NCBI GenBank assembly: GCA_963675625.1 | Contig: OY776497.1 | Coordinates: forward strand, 806,001-870,000 | Direction of reading: 5' to 3' | DNA: 64,000 nucleotides | Source of the DNA: F22 sp963675625 | Lineage (GTDB): Bacteria; Bacteroidota; Bacteroidia; Bacteroidales; Bacteroidaceae | Shown: in pieces, positions 34,037-41,882 of the stretch | How positions within the stretch are numbered: the first letter of the stretch is position 1 | Layout of the letters: every line of letters starts with the position of its first letter | Notes under the pieces: generated by a model | The model's input: the letters and a program-made list of their open reading frames with translations, nothing else | What the model was told of the DNA's origin: nothing | The model's database searches: none | Translations under genes and position numbers: made by a program

Positions 34037-34849
34037 TTATTTATCGGCAGTCACCTCATTGGGTACATCTTTTGATTCAGAAGCAGCTTCATCACGAGTA
34101 ATAATTTCCTTGGCTAATGCCATGTAATTACGTGCTCCACTTGAATCTGCATCATACAAAATGGTCGGTTTTCCGTGGCTAGGCGCCTCACTAAGACGCA
34201 CATTGCGCTGAATCACAGTATCAAAAACAAGCTCCTGGAAGTGACGTTTTAACTCATCATATATTTGATTAGATTGTCTCAATCTCGAATCATACATTGT
34301 AATCAAAAAACCTTCTATATCTAATCTGGTATTGAGTCTAGAACGAATAATACGAATAGTATTGAGTAATTTACTAATGCCTTCCAAGGAAAAATATTCA
34401 GCTTGAACTGGAATAATTACAGTATCGGCAGCTGTTAAAGCATTGACAGTAATTAAGCCTAAAGACGGCGAGCAATCTATTAAAATATAATCATAGATTT
34501 TTCTCAACGGCTTAAGGATTCTCTTCATCACTTTTTCGCGATTTGGTAGATTCAACATTTCAATTTCCGCACCAACCAAATTAATATGCGAAGGCACGAT
34601 CTTAAGCGTTTCAATATCTGTATCTTGAATAGATTCTAAAATATCATTTCCATCAATCAAACACTCATATATAGATTGCCCAGTTGTTTTGATATCTAAC
34701 CCTAGTCCTGATGATGCGTTTGCTTGTGGATCTGCGTCAATAACTAGTACTCGCTTTTCCATGGTAGCCATCGATGCAGCAAGATTGATAGTTGTCGTAG
34801 TTTTACCGACCCCACCTTTTTGGTTAGCTAATGCTATTACTTTTCCCAT
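34037..34849 (-). CDS. parA: Chromosome-partitioning ATPase ParA (Soj)
   Basis: A 270-residue deviant Walker ATPase that moves ParB-parS complexes over the nucleoid. The deviant P-loop KGGVGKTTTT is at 11-20, with DADPQANASSGLG and DCSPSLGLITVNAL further on. There is no N-terminal DNA-binding extension, so it is the chromosomal type. It is the first gene of the six-gene operon that ends with rel and merR. Confidence 0.97.
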   Translation of the reverse strand: MGKVIALANQKGGVGKTTTTINLAASMATMEKRVLVIDADPQANASSGLGLDIKTTGQSIYECLIDGNDILESIQDTDIETLKIVPSHINLVGAEIEMLNLPNREKVMKRILKPLRKIYDYILIDCSPSLGLITVNALTAADTVIIPVQAEYFSLEGISKLLNTIRIIRSRLNTRLDIEGFLITMYDSRLRQSNQIYDELKRHFQELVFDTVIQRNVRLSEAPSHGKPTILYDADSSGARNYMALAKEIITRDEAASESKDVPNEVTADK

Positions 34850-34900
34850 ATTCCATGTTGTTTATCAATATCGTCACTAAAATATGCGCAACTTGTGATG

Positions 34901-34927
34901 CAAAGATAAAGTTTTTTTCTACATTTG
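34901..34927. promoter_or_regulatory. Divergent -7 boxes of parA and surE
   Basis: TATCTTTG on the minus strand (34908-34901) and TACATTTG on the plus strand (34920-34927), 11 bp apart. The -33 regions fall inside each other's promoter, so the two genes probably compete for polymerase. Confidence 0.7.
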
Positions 34928-34966
34928 CCTTGTAATCTAACGAACAACTTAAAAGAATTTTTGAAC

Positions 34967-35755
34967 ATGGTTAGAAAAAGACCTCTTATTTTAGTATCCA
35001 ACGATGACGGCTTTCAATCTAAAGGTGTTAGTGAATTAATTCGTTTTTTGCGTCCTATCGGCGACATCATTGTCATGGCTCCAGATAGTCCACGTTCAGC
35101 ACAAAGTGCAGCCCTTACAATCACTACCCCAATTACTTTTCAACAAACACGAAGAGAGGTGGGGTTAACAGTCTACAAATGTACTGGAACCCCTGCAGAT
35201 TGTGTTAAATTAGCACTAAACACTGTTTTACAAGAAAAGCCAGACTTGGTTATTGGTGGTATCAATCATGGAGATAATTCGGGAATTAATGTACACTATT
35301 CGGGTACTATGGGAGTCGCTATAGAAGGATGTATTTCTGGGATTCCAAGCATCGGTTTTTCACTATGTAACTACTTAGCAAACGCAGATTTTAGACACTT
35401 AAAATCTTACATACAACTTATTGTTCGCCAAGTCCTCAATAATGGTCTACCTCCTCAAACATGTTTGAATGTAAACTTCCCTGATGCACATCAATACAAC
35501 GGAATTAAAATTTGCGAACAAACACATGCCAGATGGATTAAAGAGTACATCCCATACGAGCATCCTTATGGTCCTAATTATTATTGGTTGACAGGAGAAA
35601 TGCAAATATTGGATGAGCATAATGAGAATAATGATGCATGGGCACTTACCCACAGTTATGTAGCTATTACTCCTGTAAAGGTAGACATGACCGATCATGC
35701 TCAAATAAAAGAAATGCAAAATTGGGATTGGACACTACCTAAAGAAGAAGATTAA
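34967..35755 (+). CDS. surE: 5'/3'-nucleotidase SurE
   Basis: A 262-residue metal-dependent phosphatase of nucleoside monophosphates. The metal site NDDG is at 12-15, and IGGINHGDNSGINVHYSGTMG carries the other ligands. The start is ATG 34967; the frame is open further up to a TTG at 34925, but that codon lies within the -7 box. The lpxB start follows after 11 bp, giving a surE-lpxB unit that is divergent from parA. Confidence 0.95.
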   Translation: MVRKRPLILVSNDDGFQSKGVSELIRFLRPIGDIIVMAPDSPRSAQSAALTITTPITFQQTRREVGLTVYKCTGTPADCVKLALNTVLQEKPDLVIGGINHGDNSGINVHYSGTMGVAIEGCISGIPSIGFSLCNYLANADFRHLKSYIQLIVRQVLNNGLPPQTCLNVNFPDAHQYNGIKICEQTHARWIKEYIPYEHPYGPNYYWLTGEMQILDEHNENNDAWALTHSYVAITPVKVDMTDHAQIKEMQNWDWTLPKEED

Positions 35756-35766
35756 ACCAACATATC

Positions 35767-36915
35767 ATGAAATATTACATTATAGTAGGTGAAGCATCTG
35801 GAGACTTACATGCAGCACATCTGATGAAAGCCATATTACTTGAAGATCCGAATGCAGAGTTTCGATATATTGGCGGAGATAAAATGCAAGCAGTTGGTGG
35901 CACATTAGTGCGTCACTATAAAGAGCAAGCTTATATGCAATTTATTCCAGTCCTTCTTCACTTGCGTACCATCTTGAGAAATATGCGTCTGTGCAAGGAG
36001 GATATTAAACAATGGAGACCTGACAAACTAATTTTAGTCGACTATCCTGGATTCAATTTAAATGTGGCTGAAAATATTCATGCAACAACTGAAATCCCTA
36101 TCTATTATTACATCGCTCCCAAAATATGGGCTTGGAAAGAACATCGCATTAAGCGAATCAAACGCGATATAGATGAGCTATTCTCTATCCTACCATTTGA
36201 AGTTCCTTTCTTTGAGGAAAAGCATCAATATCCCATCCATTATGTGGGCAACCCTACGGTGGATGAAATTGCTGATTTTCAGAAAAACAATCCACGTGAT
36301 CCACATGCTTTTCGCACAAAACACCACTTGGATACACGGCCAATTATTGCCATCCTAGCAGGTAGCCGTACACATGAGATTAAAGATAATCTTCCTGGCA
36401 TGATGCGTGCACTAAAAAAATATGACAAAGAGTACCAATTTGTGCTAGCAGGTGCTCCAGGGATTGATGTCGCATTTTACTCTACATTTCAAAAAAGTTT
36501 TCCAGAATTACATATAATATTCAATGCAACCTATCCTTTGTTACAACATGCTCATTTTGCATTGGTCACTTCTGGAACGGCTGCATTAGAAACAGCTATT
36601 TTCCGTGTACCTCAAATTGTGGCTTACGCTACTCCACTTCCACCATTTATCTCTTGGTTGCGCAAGCGCGTACTTAAAGTTAAGTATATTTCTTTACCGA
36701 ATCTAACATTGGACGAAGAAGCTGTACCTGAATTAGTAGCTGCAGACTTTACAACAGAAAACTTCCATAAGCATATGGACGCTTTGCTTCCAGAGGAAAG
36801 CAAATACCGCAAAATTCACCTAGCCCAATTAGATAACATGGCTGAAAAATTAGGTGTACCTGGTGCACCTAATAGAGCTGCGAAACTGATGGTAGAGCTT
36901 CCCAACCATAGATAA
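35767..36915 (+). CDS. lpxB: Lipid-A-disaccharide synthase
   Basis: A 382-residue glycosyltransferase (GT19) that joins UDP-2,3-diacylglucosamine to lipid X in lipid A synthesis at the inner membrane. GEASGD is at 8-13; LVDYPGFNLNVAE, YYYIAPKIWAWKE, GNPTVDEI, LAGSRTHEI and TSGTAALETAI are in family order. It follows surE by 11 bp. Its presence confirms a Gram-negative outer membrane. Confidence 0.97.
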   Translation: MKYYIIVGEASGDLHAAHLMKAILLEDPNAEFRYIGGDKMQAVGGTLVRHYKEQAYMQFIPVLLHLRTILRNMRLCKEDIKQWRPDKLILVDYPGFNLNVAENIHATTEIPIYYYIAPKIWAWKEHRIKRIKRDIDELFSILPFEVPFFEEKHQYPIHYVGNPTVDEIADFQKNNPRDPHAFRTKHHLDTRPIIAILAGSRTHEIKDNLPGMMRALKKYDKEYQFVLAGAPGIDVAFYSTFQKSFPELHIIFNATYPLLQHAHFALVTSGTAALETAIFRVPQIVAYATPLPPFISWLRKRVLKVKYISLPNLTLDEEAVPELVAADFTTENFHKHMDALLPEESKYRKIHLAQLDNMAEKLGVPGAPNRAAKLMVELPNHR

Positions 36916-37135
36916 AAAAGACAATATATCAGCGATATTATTACTATTACTGAAATTTTGTCCATTAAACCTGTCAAAAATGGCATAATACAGCTACGCT
37001 GCATGACAATTTGACACATATTAAATATTTCCAAGCTCATTCTAAGAGATAAATTACACTATCATTTGATTTGGTCTTCTCTTTGCTAGATGTCTCCCAG
37101 ATATCTAAAACGAGAAAATAACTAATAAGAAACAT

Positions 37136-39763
37136 ATGAATACAAATCAAATGACAATCAAAACACAAGAAGCACTACAATATGCCGTGCAACTTGTTCA
37201 GCAGAATGGACAACAGTCTGTAGAAGTCATACACATTCTAGCAGGTGTGATACACACAGCTCCTGATGTTTGCCAATTTCTTTTCCAGAAAATGGATATG
37301 AATATTGCAAACATGAGCCAAGTTATCGAGGCACAAATTTCATCACTCCCCAAAGTAAGTGGCGGCGAACCTTACCTTAGCCGAGAAAGCAATGCTGTCA
37401 TACAAAAAGCATATGATTTAGCACATAAATCCAACGATGAATTTGTTTCAATAGAAATATTATTGATGGCCATTTTATCGGTCAAAAGTACAGCCCAACA
37501 AGTTTTACAAGATGCTGGGGGATCTAAAGAAGCCTTGAATGCTGGTATTCAAGAATTAAGAAAAGGCAACAAGGTACATTCTCAAAGTGCGGAGGACGAA
37601 TATAATGCATTGCAAAAATATGCTATTGACCTATGTAACCGTGCAAGAGATGGCAAATTAGATCCTGTTATTGGTAGGGACGACGAAATTCGTCGTGTCT
37701 TGCAAATTTTAAGTCGACGTACAAAAAACAACCCTATCCTTATAGGTGAACCAGGAACTGGTAAAACAGCTATTGTGGAAGGAATTGCTCATCGTATTGT
37801 CAGCGGTGATGTACCAGAGAATCTAAAAAACAGACGATTGTTCTCCCTTGACATGGGGGCTTTGGTGGCTGGTGCCAAATATAAAGGTGAATTTGAAGAA
37901 AGATTGAAAGCCGTCATCAATGAAGTCGTACAAGCTAATGGAGATATTATTCTCTTTATTGACGAGATTCACACCTTAGTAGGCGCTGGTAAAGGTGAAG
38001 GAGCTATGGATGCAGCAAACATTCTTAAACCAGCTTTAGCACGTGGCGAACTACGTAGTATCGGTGCAACTACTCTAGACGAATACCAAAAATATTTTGA
38101 AAAAGATAAAGCTCTAGAACGTCGATTCCAAACAGTTACAGTAAATGAACCTGACAAAGCAAGTTCCATTTCAATCCTACGTGGACTTAAAGAACGCTAC
38201 GAAACCCACCATAAAGTTCGTATTAAAGATGATGCAATCATAGCTGCTGTTGAATTGAGTAGCCGATACATTAGTGATCGTTTCTTACCAGATAAAGCTA
38301 TTGACTTAATGGATGAAGCAGCTGCAAAGCTACGTATAGAAGTGGATAGTGTACCTGAAGAACTAGATGAAATCAGAAGACGTATCCAACAAGTAGAAAT
38401 AGAACGAGAAGCTATAAAAAGAGAAAATGACGCTGACAAGCTTCAACAACTCACTGCTGAAATTGCAGAACTAAAAGAACAAGAAAAGGAATACAAAGCA
38501 AAATGGCAAAGTGAAAAAGAAGTTGTCAACAGTATTCAAGAGGCTAAACAGCAGATTGAGTCATTAAAACATGATGCTGAAGTAGCTGAACGAGAAGGTG
38601 ATTATGCAAAGGTAGCTGAAATCAGATACAGCAAACTACAAGAATTAGAAAAGCAAATCAATGACAACAAAGACAAGTTAGAGAAGCTTCAAGCTCATTC
38701 TGCCATGATTAAAGAAGAGGTGGATGCGGAAGACATTGCCGATGTTGTAGCCCGATGGACTGGTATTCCTGTGAGCAAAATGTTGCAAAGTGAAAGGCAT
38801 AAATTGCTCCACTTAGAAGAAGAGTTGCATAAGCGAGTGATTGGTCAAGATGAAGCTATTCAAGCAGTAAGTGATGCTGTGCGAAGGAGTCGAGCTGGTC
38901 TTCAAGATCCACGACGCCCTATTGGAAGTTTCATATTCTTGGGTACCACAGGTGTAGGTAAGACAGAATTGGCCAAGGCACTGGCTGAGTATCTTTTTGA
39001 TGACGACTCTATGATGACACGTATCGACATGAGTGAATATCAAGAAAAGCATACAGTAAGTCGTTTAATCGGAGCGCCTCCGGGATACGTAGGATATGAT
39101 GAAGGGGGACAATTAACAGAAGCTATTAGACGTAAGCCTTATTCCGTTGTGCTTTTTGATGAAATAGAAAAAGCACACTCCGATGTGTTCAACATACTAC
39201 TTCAAGTATTGGACGACGGACGACTTACAGATAATAAAGGACGAGTTGTGAACTTCAAAAATACGATTATCATTATGACTAGTAATATGGGCAGTGACTA
39301 TATTCAACAGCAAATGGAACGTATGATGAATGGACACACAGATGGACAACCTCTATCTAGTTCTGAAAGAGAATTATTAATTGACGAGACAAAAAAACAA
39401 GTGAATACATTGTTGAAGCAACATATTCGACCTGAGTTTTTAAATCGTATAGATGAAACGATTATGTTTCTTCCACTTGAAGAAAAAGAAATTGCTCAAA
39501 TCGTACAGCTTCAAGTCAATAATATTACTCATTTGTTATCAGATAGCGGTTTAAGCATTGAATTGGACGAAAGTGCGTATCAATTTCTTGGCAAAAAAGG
39601 ATATCATCCCGAATTTGGTGCCCGTCCTGTTAAACGTGCCATCCAGAAGTATTTACTTAACAGTCTAAGTAAAGAACTTCTAGCGGGCAAAATAACTAAA
39701 GATGAAATCATCCATGTTACAGCCGAACAAGATGAACTACACTTTTTTACAAAGCCCAAATAG
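37136..39763 (+). CDS. clpB: ClpB disaggregase
   Basis: An 875-residue AAA+ chaperone that pulls proteins out of aggregates with DnaK. It has an N-terminal Clp domain (1-145), a first ATPase domain with Walker A GEPGTGKT (204-211), a middle coiled coil of about 120 residues (about 400-525), a second ATPase domain with GTTGVGKT and a C-terminal D2-small domain. The middle coiled coil separates it from ClpA and ClpC. The upstream 220 bp hold no CIRCE-like repeat and only a weak -7 match. A hairpin follows 31 bp after the stop. Confidence 0.97.
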   Translation: MNTNQMTIKTQEALQYAVQLVQQNGQQSVEVIHILAGVIHTAPDVCQFLFQKMDMNIANMSQVIEAQISSLPKVSGGEPYLSRESNAVIQKAYDLAHKSNDEFVSIEILLMAILSVKSTAQQVLQDAGGSKEALNAGIQELRKGNKVHSQSAEDEYNALQKYAIDLCNRARDGKLDPVIGRDDEIRRVLQILSRRTKNNPILIGEPGTGKTAIVEGIAHRIVSGDVPENLKNRRLFSLDMGALVAGAKYKGEFEERLKAVINEVVQANGDIILFIDEIHTLVGAGKGEGAMDAANILKPALARGELRSIGATTLDEYQKYFEKDKALERRFQTVTVNEPDKASSISILRGLKERYETHHKVRIKDDAIIAAVELSSRYISDRFLPDKAIDLMDEAAAKLRIEVDSVPEELDEIRRRIQQVEIEREAIKRENDADKLQQLTAEIAELKEQEKEYKAKWQSEKEVVNSIQEAKQQIESLKHDAEVAEREGDYAKVAEIRYSKLQELEKQINDNKDKLEKLQAHSAMIKEEVDAEDIADVVARWTGIPVSKMLQSERHKLLHLEEELHKRVIGQDEAIQAVSDAVRRSRAGLQDPRRPIGSFIFLGTTGVGKTELAKALAEYLFDDDSMMTRIDMSEYQEKHTVSRLIGAPPGYVGYDEGGQLTEAIRRKPYSVVLFDEIEKAHSDVFNILLQVLDDGRLTDNKGRVVNFKNTIIIMTSNMGSDYIQQQMERMMNGHTDGQPLSSSERELLIDETKKQVNTLLKQHIRPEFLNRIDETIMFLPLEEKEIAQIVQLQVNNITHLLSDSGLSIELDESAYQFLGKKGYHPEFGARPVKRAIQKYLLNSLSKELLAGKITKDEIIHVTAEQDELHFFTKPK

Positions 39764-39794
39764 AGTATAGGTAACCCCTTACTTGTAGCGTACA

Positions 39795-39836
39795 ATAGAC
39801 TTCTTAGGATACAGTATAAGTTCCTGAGAAGTCTAT
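39795..39836 (+). terminator. Hairpin after clpB
   Basis: A 15-bp stem (39795-39809 with 39822-39836; one G-U pair) with a 12-nt loop. It lacks a good T run, so it may be a weak terminator. Confidence 0.6.
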
Positions 39837-39929
39837 CGTTGTTATATAGATTATGCAAAGCAATGCCTTTAAATGTACCTGTTGCTATATTCCTCTTTCT
39901 TTTACTACTATGGCACTTTTGGGGAGATA

Positions 39930-39956
39930 AGCTTTACTAAATTATTTGTTCCCTTT
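39930..39956 (+). repeat. 27-bp direct repeat, left copy, abutting the IS element
   Basis: Identical over 27 bp to 41544-41570. It ends exactly where the terminal inverted repeat of the IS element begins. The sequence starts AGCTTTACTAAATT and ends GTTCCCTTT. Confidence 0.9.
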
Positions 39957-39983
39957 GTCTTATACTGAATAAGGTTTACATCA

Positions 39984-40403
39984 GTGTTCACCTTTAAAAG
40001 TATTATTATACAAAGTCATCGTGTATTTAGCGAAGGTTTTCGCTTAGACGTTGTCAGCGACTATTATGATTGTGGCTGTCCTAGCAAAGCTGTCTTTTGC
40101 CGCAAATGGGATATTTCTCCTACCAATTTAAATCGTTGGCTAAAAAAGTATTTCATATCAAATGTTTCTCTATCTTTAAGCTCTAAAGAAAGATTAGAGT
40201 ATATGGATGAAAAAAAAGTAGAGATTCCTGAGTCTCGTATTGAGCAGTTAGAAAAAGCTTTAGCAACTTTACAGTTAAAGAACAAAGCTTTAGAAACTAT
40301 GATTGATATTGCTGAAGAAGCTGAAGGTATTTCAATCAGAAAAAATACTGGAGCCAAACAGTCAGCGCACTGCACAAAGAATCGGAAAGCAAAGAAACGA
40401 TAG
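39984..40403 (+). CDS. IS3-family OrfA (DNA-binding part of the transposase)
   Basis: A 139-residue protein with a helix-turn-helix (about 17-55: GFRLDVVSDYYDCGCPSKAV, then ISPTNLNRWLKKY) and a leucine-zipper-like coiled coil (about 84-110: RIEQLEKALATLQLKNKALE). OrfA binds the terminal repeats and also regulates transposition when made alone. The start is probably GTG at 39984, only a few bp inside the left inverted repeat; no ATG precedes the helix-turn-helix. orfB overlaps it in the -1 frame. Confidence 0.88.
   Translation: MFTFKSIIIQSHRVFSEGFRLDVVSDYYDCGCPSKAVFCRKWDISPTNLNRWLKKYFISNVSLSLSSKERLEYMDEKKVEIPESRIEQLEKALATLQLKNKALETMIDIAEEAEGISIRKNTGAKQSAHCTKNRKAKKR
40340..40346 (+). promoter_or_regulatory. 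Candidate -1 frameshift heptamer
   Basis: The heptamer A AAA AAT lies in register with orfA codons (K then N). A -1 slip there leads directly into the open orfB frame, which is free of stops from 40325. A small stem (ACTG/CAGT, 40347-40362) follows. IS3 elements make their full OrfAB transposase in this way. Confidence 0.65.
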
Positions 40404-40417
40404 CTTATCTTTGTGGA

Positions 40418-41260
40418 TTGTTTGGCAAAAGTAGGCAAGCCTACTATCAGTATAAACGAAGAACGTTAAGTCAACATGATCGTGACGAATTGATTTTATC
40501 TGTTATTCGCTCTGTTCGTAGCGATGCCCCTAAAATCGGTGCCTACAAGTTGTTTTGTATGGTCAAAGAGATTTTCATGGGTGAAGCTTTTATGGGCAGA
40601 GACCGTTTCTTTGATTTTTTGCGCAAGCATGATTTGATGCTCAAACGAAAAAGGCCACGATGTACTACAAACTCCAATCATATGTTTCGTAAACATCGTA
40701 ATCTGATTAAAGATTATATACCTACACGGCCTAATACCCTTTGGGTAAGCGATATTACGTATATAAGGACAACGGGTAACTTTTTGTATTTACACCTTGT
40801 TACTGATGCTTATTCTCGCAAAATCGTGGGCTGGAAGCTCAGTGAAACGCTTGAAGCAAAACACTCAGTAGATGCTCTGCTTGGAGCTATACATCAAGTC
40901 AAAGACGTCTGCTTTAGTAATCTAATTCACCATTCAGACCGGGGTATCCAATATTGTTGTGGAGCGTATACAAGCGTGCTTTATAATCATGGGATACAAA
41001 TAAGTATGACCGAGGATTACGCACCAACAGATAATGCGATAGCTGAACGAGTGAATGGTATCTTAAAAAGTGAGTGGTTAGATAGTCCAAGTCTCCCTGC
41101 TGATCTTTCAGAGGCTAATTCTCGAGCAGAAAAAGCTATTCACTATTATAATAATGTGAGAACACATATGAGTAACCAGATGAAAACTCCAGAAGAAATA
41201 CATACTGGACTTATAGTGAGCTCTCAAGTGTGGAAAGAGAGATATTTAAAACAGATATAA
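40418..41260 (+). CDS. IS3-family OrfB (DDE integrase-type catalytic part)
   Basis: A 280-residue integrase-core protein. The N-terminal segment FGKSRQAYYQYKRR is typical of IS3 OrfB. The DDE triad is visible in LWVSDITYI, HHSDRGIQY and AIAERVNGILKSEWL. The frame is open from 40325 and the real product is probably the OrfAB fusion made by -1 frameshifting, with the alternative start at TTG 40418 doubtful. No stop or deletion interrupts the domain. Confidence 0.93.
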   Translation: MFGKSRQAYYQYKRRTLSQHDRDELILSVIRSVRSDAPKIGAYKLFCMVKEIFMGEAFMGRDRFFDFLRKHDLMLKRKRPRCTTNSNHMFRKHRNLIKDYIPTRPNTLWVSDITYIRTTGNFLYLHLVTDAYSRKIVGWKLSETLEAKHSVDALLGAIHQVKDVCFSNLIHHSDRGIQYCCGAYTSVLYNHGIQISMTEDYAPTDNAIAERVNGILKSEWLDSPSLPADLSEANSRAEKAIHYYNNVRTHMSNQMKTPEEIHTGLIVSSQVWKERYLKQI

Positions 41261-41423
41261 AAGAATGAAATAGTAAATCTCCCGCTCGTCGGGGATGGCA
41301 TTCCACTTCCTTGCCGCTCAGGCGCTCCCAGAATGCAACTTGGTTTTACGCCAAATTATAACTATATTGCAAGCTCACTAACAAAATGAAGCAAGCTAAG
41401 AAGTTAGTGCCCTTTTACTGAAG
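41261..41423 (+). other. Non-coding tail of the IS element
   Basis: Between orfB and the 32-bp array. The 41281-41340 part is clearly richer in GC than its surroundings and has short nested inverted repeats (CCCG/CGGG at 41281 and 41290; GCATTC/GAATGC at 41298 and 41331; GCC/GGC inside). It may be a structured RNA or DNA element carried by the IS. I do not recognise it. Confidence 0.4.
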
Positions 41424-41537
41424 TGTAAACTAAATCAGTACAACTAAGCTGAGAATGTAACCCCATTCAGTATAACTATAAAAGGAATGTAAACTTATTC
41501 AGTATACTTCCTTGTGTAATGTAAACCTATTTCAGTA
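41424..41537 (+). repeat. Four terminal-motif copies at an exact 32-bp period
   Basis: Units start at 41424, 41456, 41488 and 41520. Each is 17-18 bp with consensus TGTAAACYTATTCAGTA, separated by 15-bp unrelated spacers. The last unit is the right terminal inverted repeat itself. A motif copy in the opposite orientation forms the left terminus (39980-39963). Thirty-two bp is about three helical turns, so all copies face the same side of the helix. Confidence 0.85.
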
Positions 41538-41543
41538 AAAGAC

Positions 41544-41570
41544 AGCTTTACTAAATTATTTGTTCCCTTT
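41544..41570 (+). repeat. 27-bp direct repeat, right copy, abutting the IS element
   Basis: Identical to 39930-39956. It begins at the first base outside the right terminal inverted repeat. Confidence 0.9.
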
Positions 41571-41576
41571 ATGCGT

Positions 41577-41644
41577 CTCGATTCAAACGTTTGGTCCCAT
41601 CGATTCAAACGTTTGAATCGATGGGACCAAACGTTTGAATCGAG
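41577..41644. repeat. 68-bp perfect palindrome with three nested 10-bp palindromes
   Basis: The left 34 bp (41577-41610) are the exact reverse complement of the right 34 bp (41611-41644), with no spacer. Inside, CAAACGTTTG occurs three times (41584-41593, 41606-41615, 41628-41637), at 22-bp steps or two helical turns. It begins 6 bp after the right 27-bp repeat. It could be a cruciform, a terminator-like hairpin or a set of operators. Confidence 0.92.
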
Positions 41645-41786
41645 GCTGGCAAAGCGTGATACTAAATTACGATTCTAGTTAAGCGGTAAACCAGAGTATT
41701 TTTGTAACAATAATGACACATTTTACCCATTCTACTTGTCTTATGTCAAGAAAACATATAGTATAGTCGATTTATTCATCCAATAT

Positions 41787-41818
41787 TTTGCGTATTTCGG
41801 TTTTTATCTCTACTTTTG
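41787..41818 (+). promoter_or_regulatory. Promoter of the 53-codon gene
   Basis: TTTG (41787-41790), 20 bp, TACTTTTG (41811-41818): a complete Bacteroidota promoter. Transcription should start near 41823, inside the longer open frame that begins at TTG 41736, which excludes that start. Confidence 0.8.
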
Positions 41819-41846
41819 TAACGAAATAAAAAAGAAAAATAAACTC

Positions 41847-41867
41847 GTTATTCGAAACGCGAATAAC
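41847..41867 (+). promoter_or_regulatory. Leader hairpin of the 53-codon gene
   Basis: An 8-bp perfect stem, GTTATTCG with CGAATAAC, around a 5-nt loop. It lies in the 60-nt leader, ending 15 nt before the ATG. Confidence 0.5.
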
Positions 41868-41882
41868 ACAACAAAAAGATGT

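Larger units (their letters stand above)
39957..41543 (+). mobile_element. Complete IS3-family insertion sequence (1,587 bp)
   Basis: The ends are a 24-bp inverted repeat (39957-39980 and 41520-41543, 21 of 24 matching) that starts GTCTTWTACTGA from the outside. Inside are orfA and orfB in the IS3 arrangement, with orfB in the -1 frame. The coding part stops at 41260, and 283 bp of non-coding DNA follow before the right end. In that tail are a GC-rich, self-complementary stretch (about 41281-41340) and four copies of the terminal motif at a 32-bp period. Perfect 27-bp direct repeats abut both ends. Both frames are intact, so the element may be active. Confidence 0.9.

Noticed and set aside
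33060..34849. parS site near parAB
   Set aside because: I looked for a 16-bp dyad with a CACGTG core here and across the window. The few CACGTG sites (for example near 9903, 21997 and 31190) lack matching flanks.
34925..34966. TTG start for surE
   Set aside because: It coincides with the -7 box; the ATG at 34967 gives the normal N-terminus.
36916..37135. CIRCE or other heat-shock operator before clpB
   Set aside because: No inverted repeat of that type is seen and the -7 match is weak.
41424..41537. CRISPR array
   Set aside because: The units recur every 32 bp but are imperfect, spacers are only 15 bp, the last unit is an IS terminus, and there is no cas gene in the window.
41736..41882. 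Longer, 102-residue version of the small protein starting at TTG
   Set aside because: The consensus promoter lies inside this stretch, so the first 49 codons would not be transcribed; the N-terminal part also looks random.
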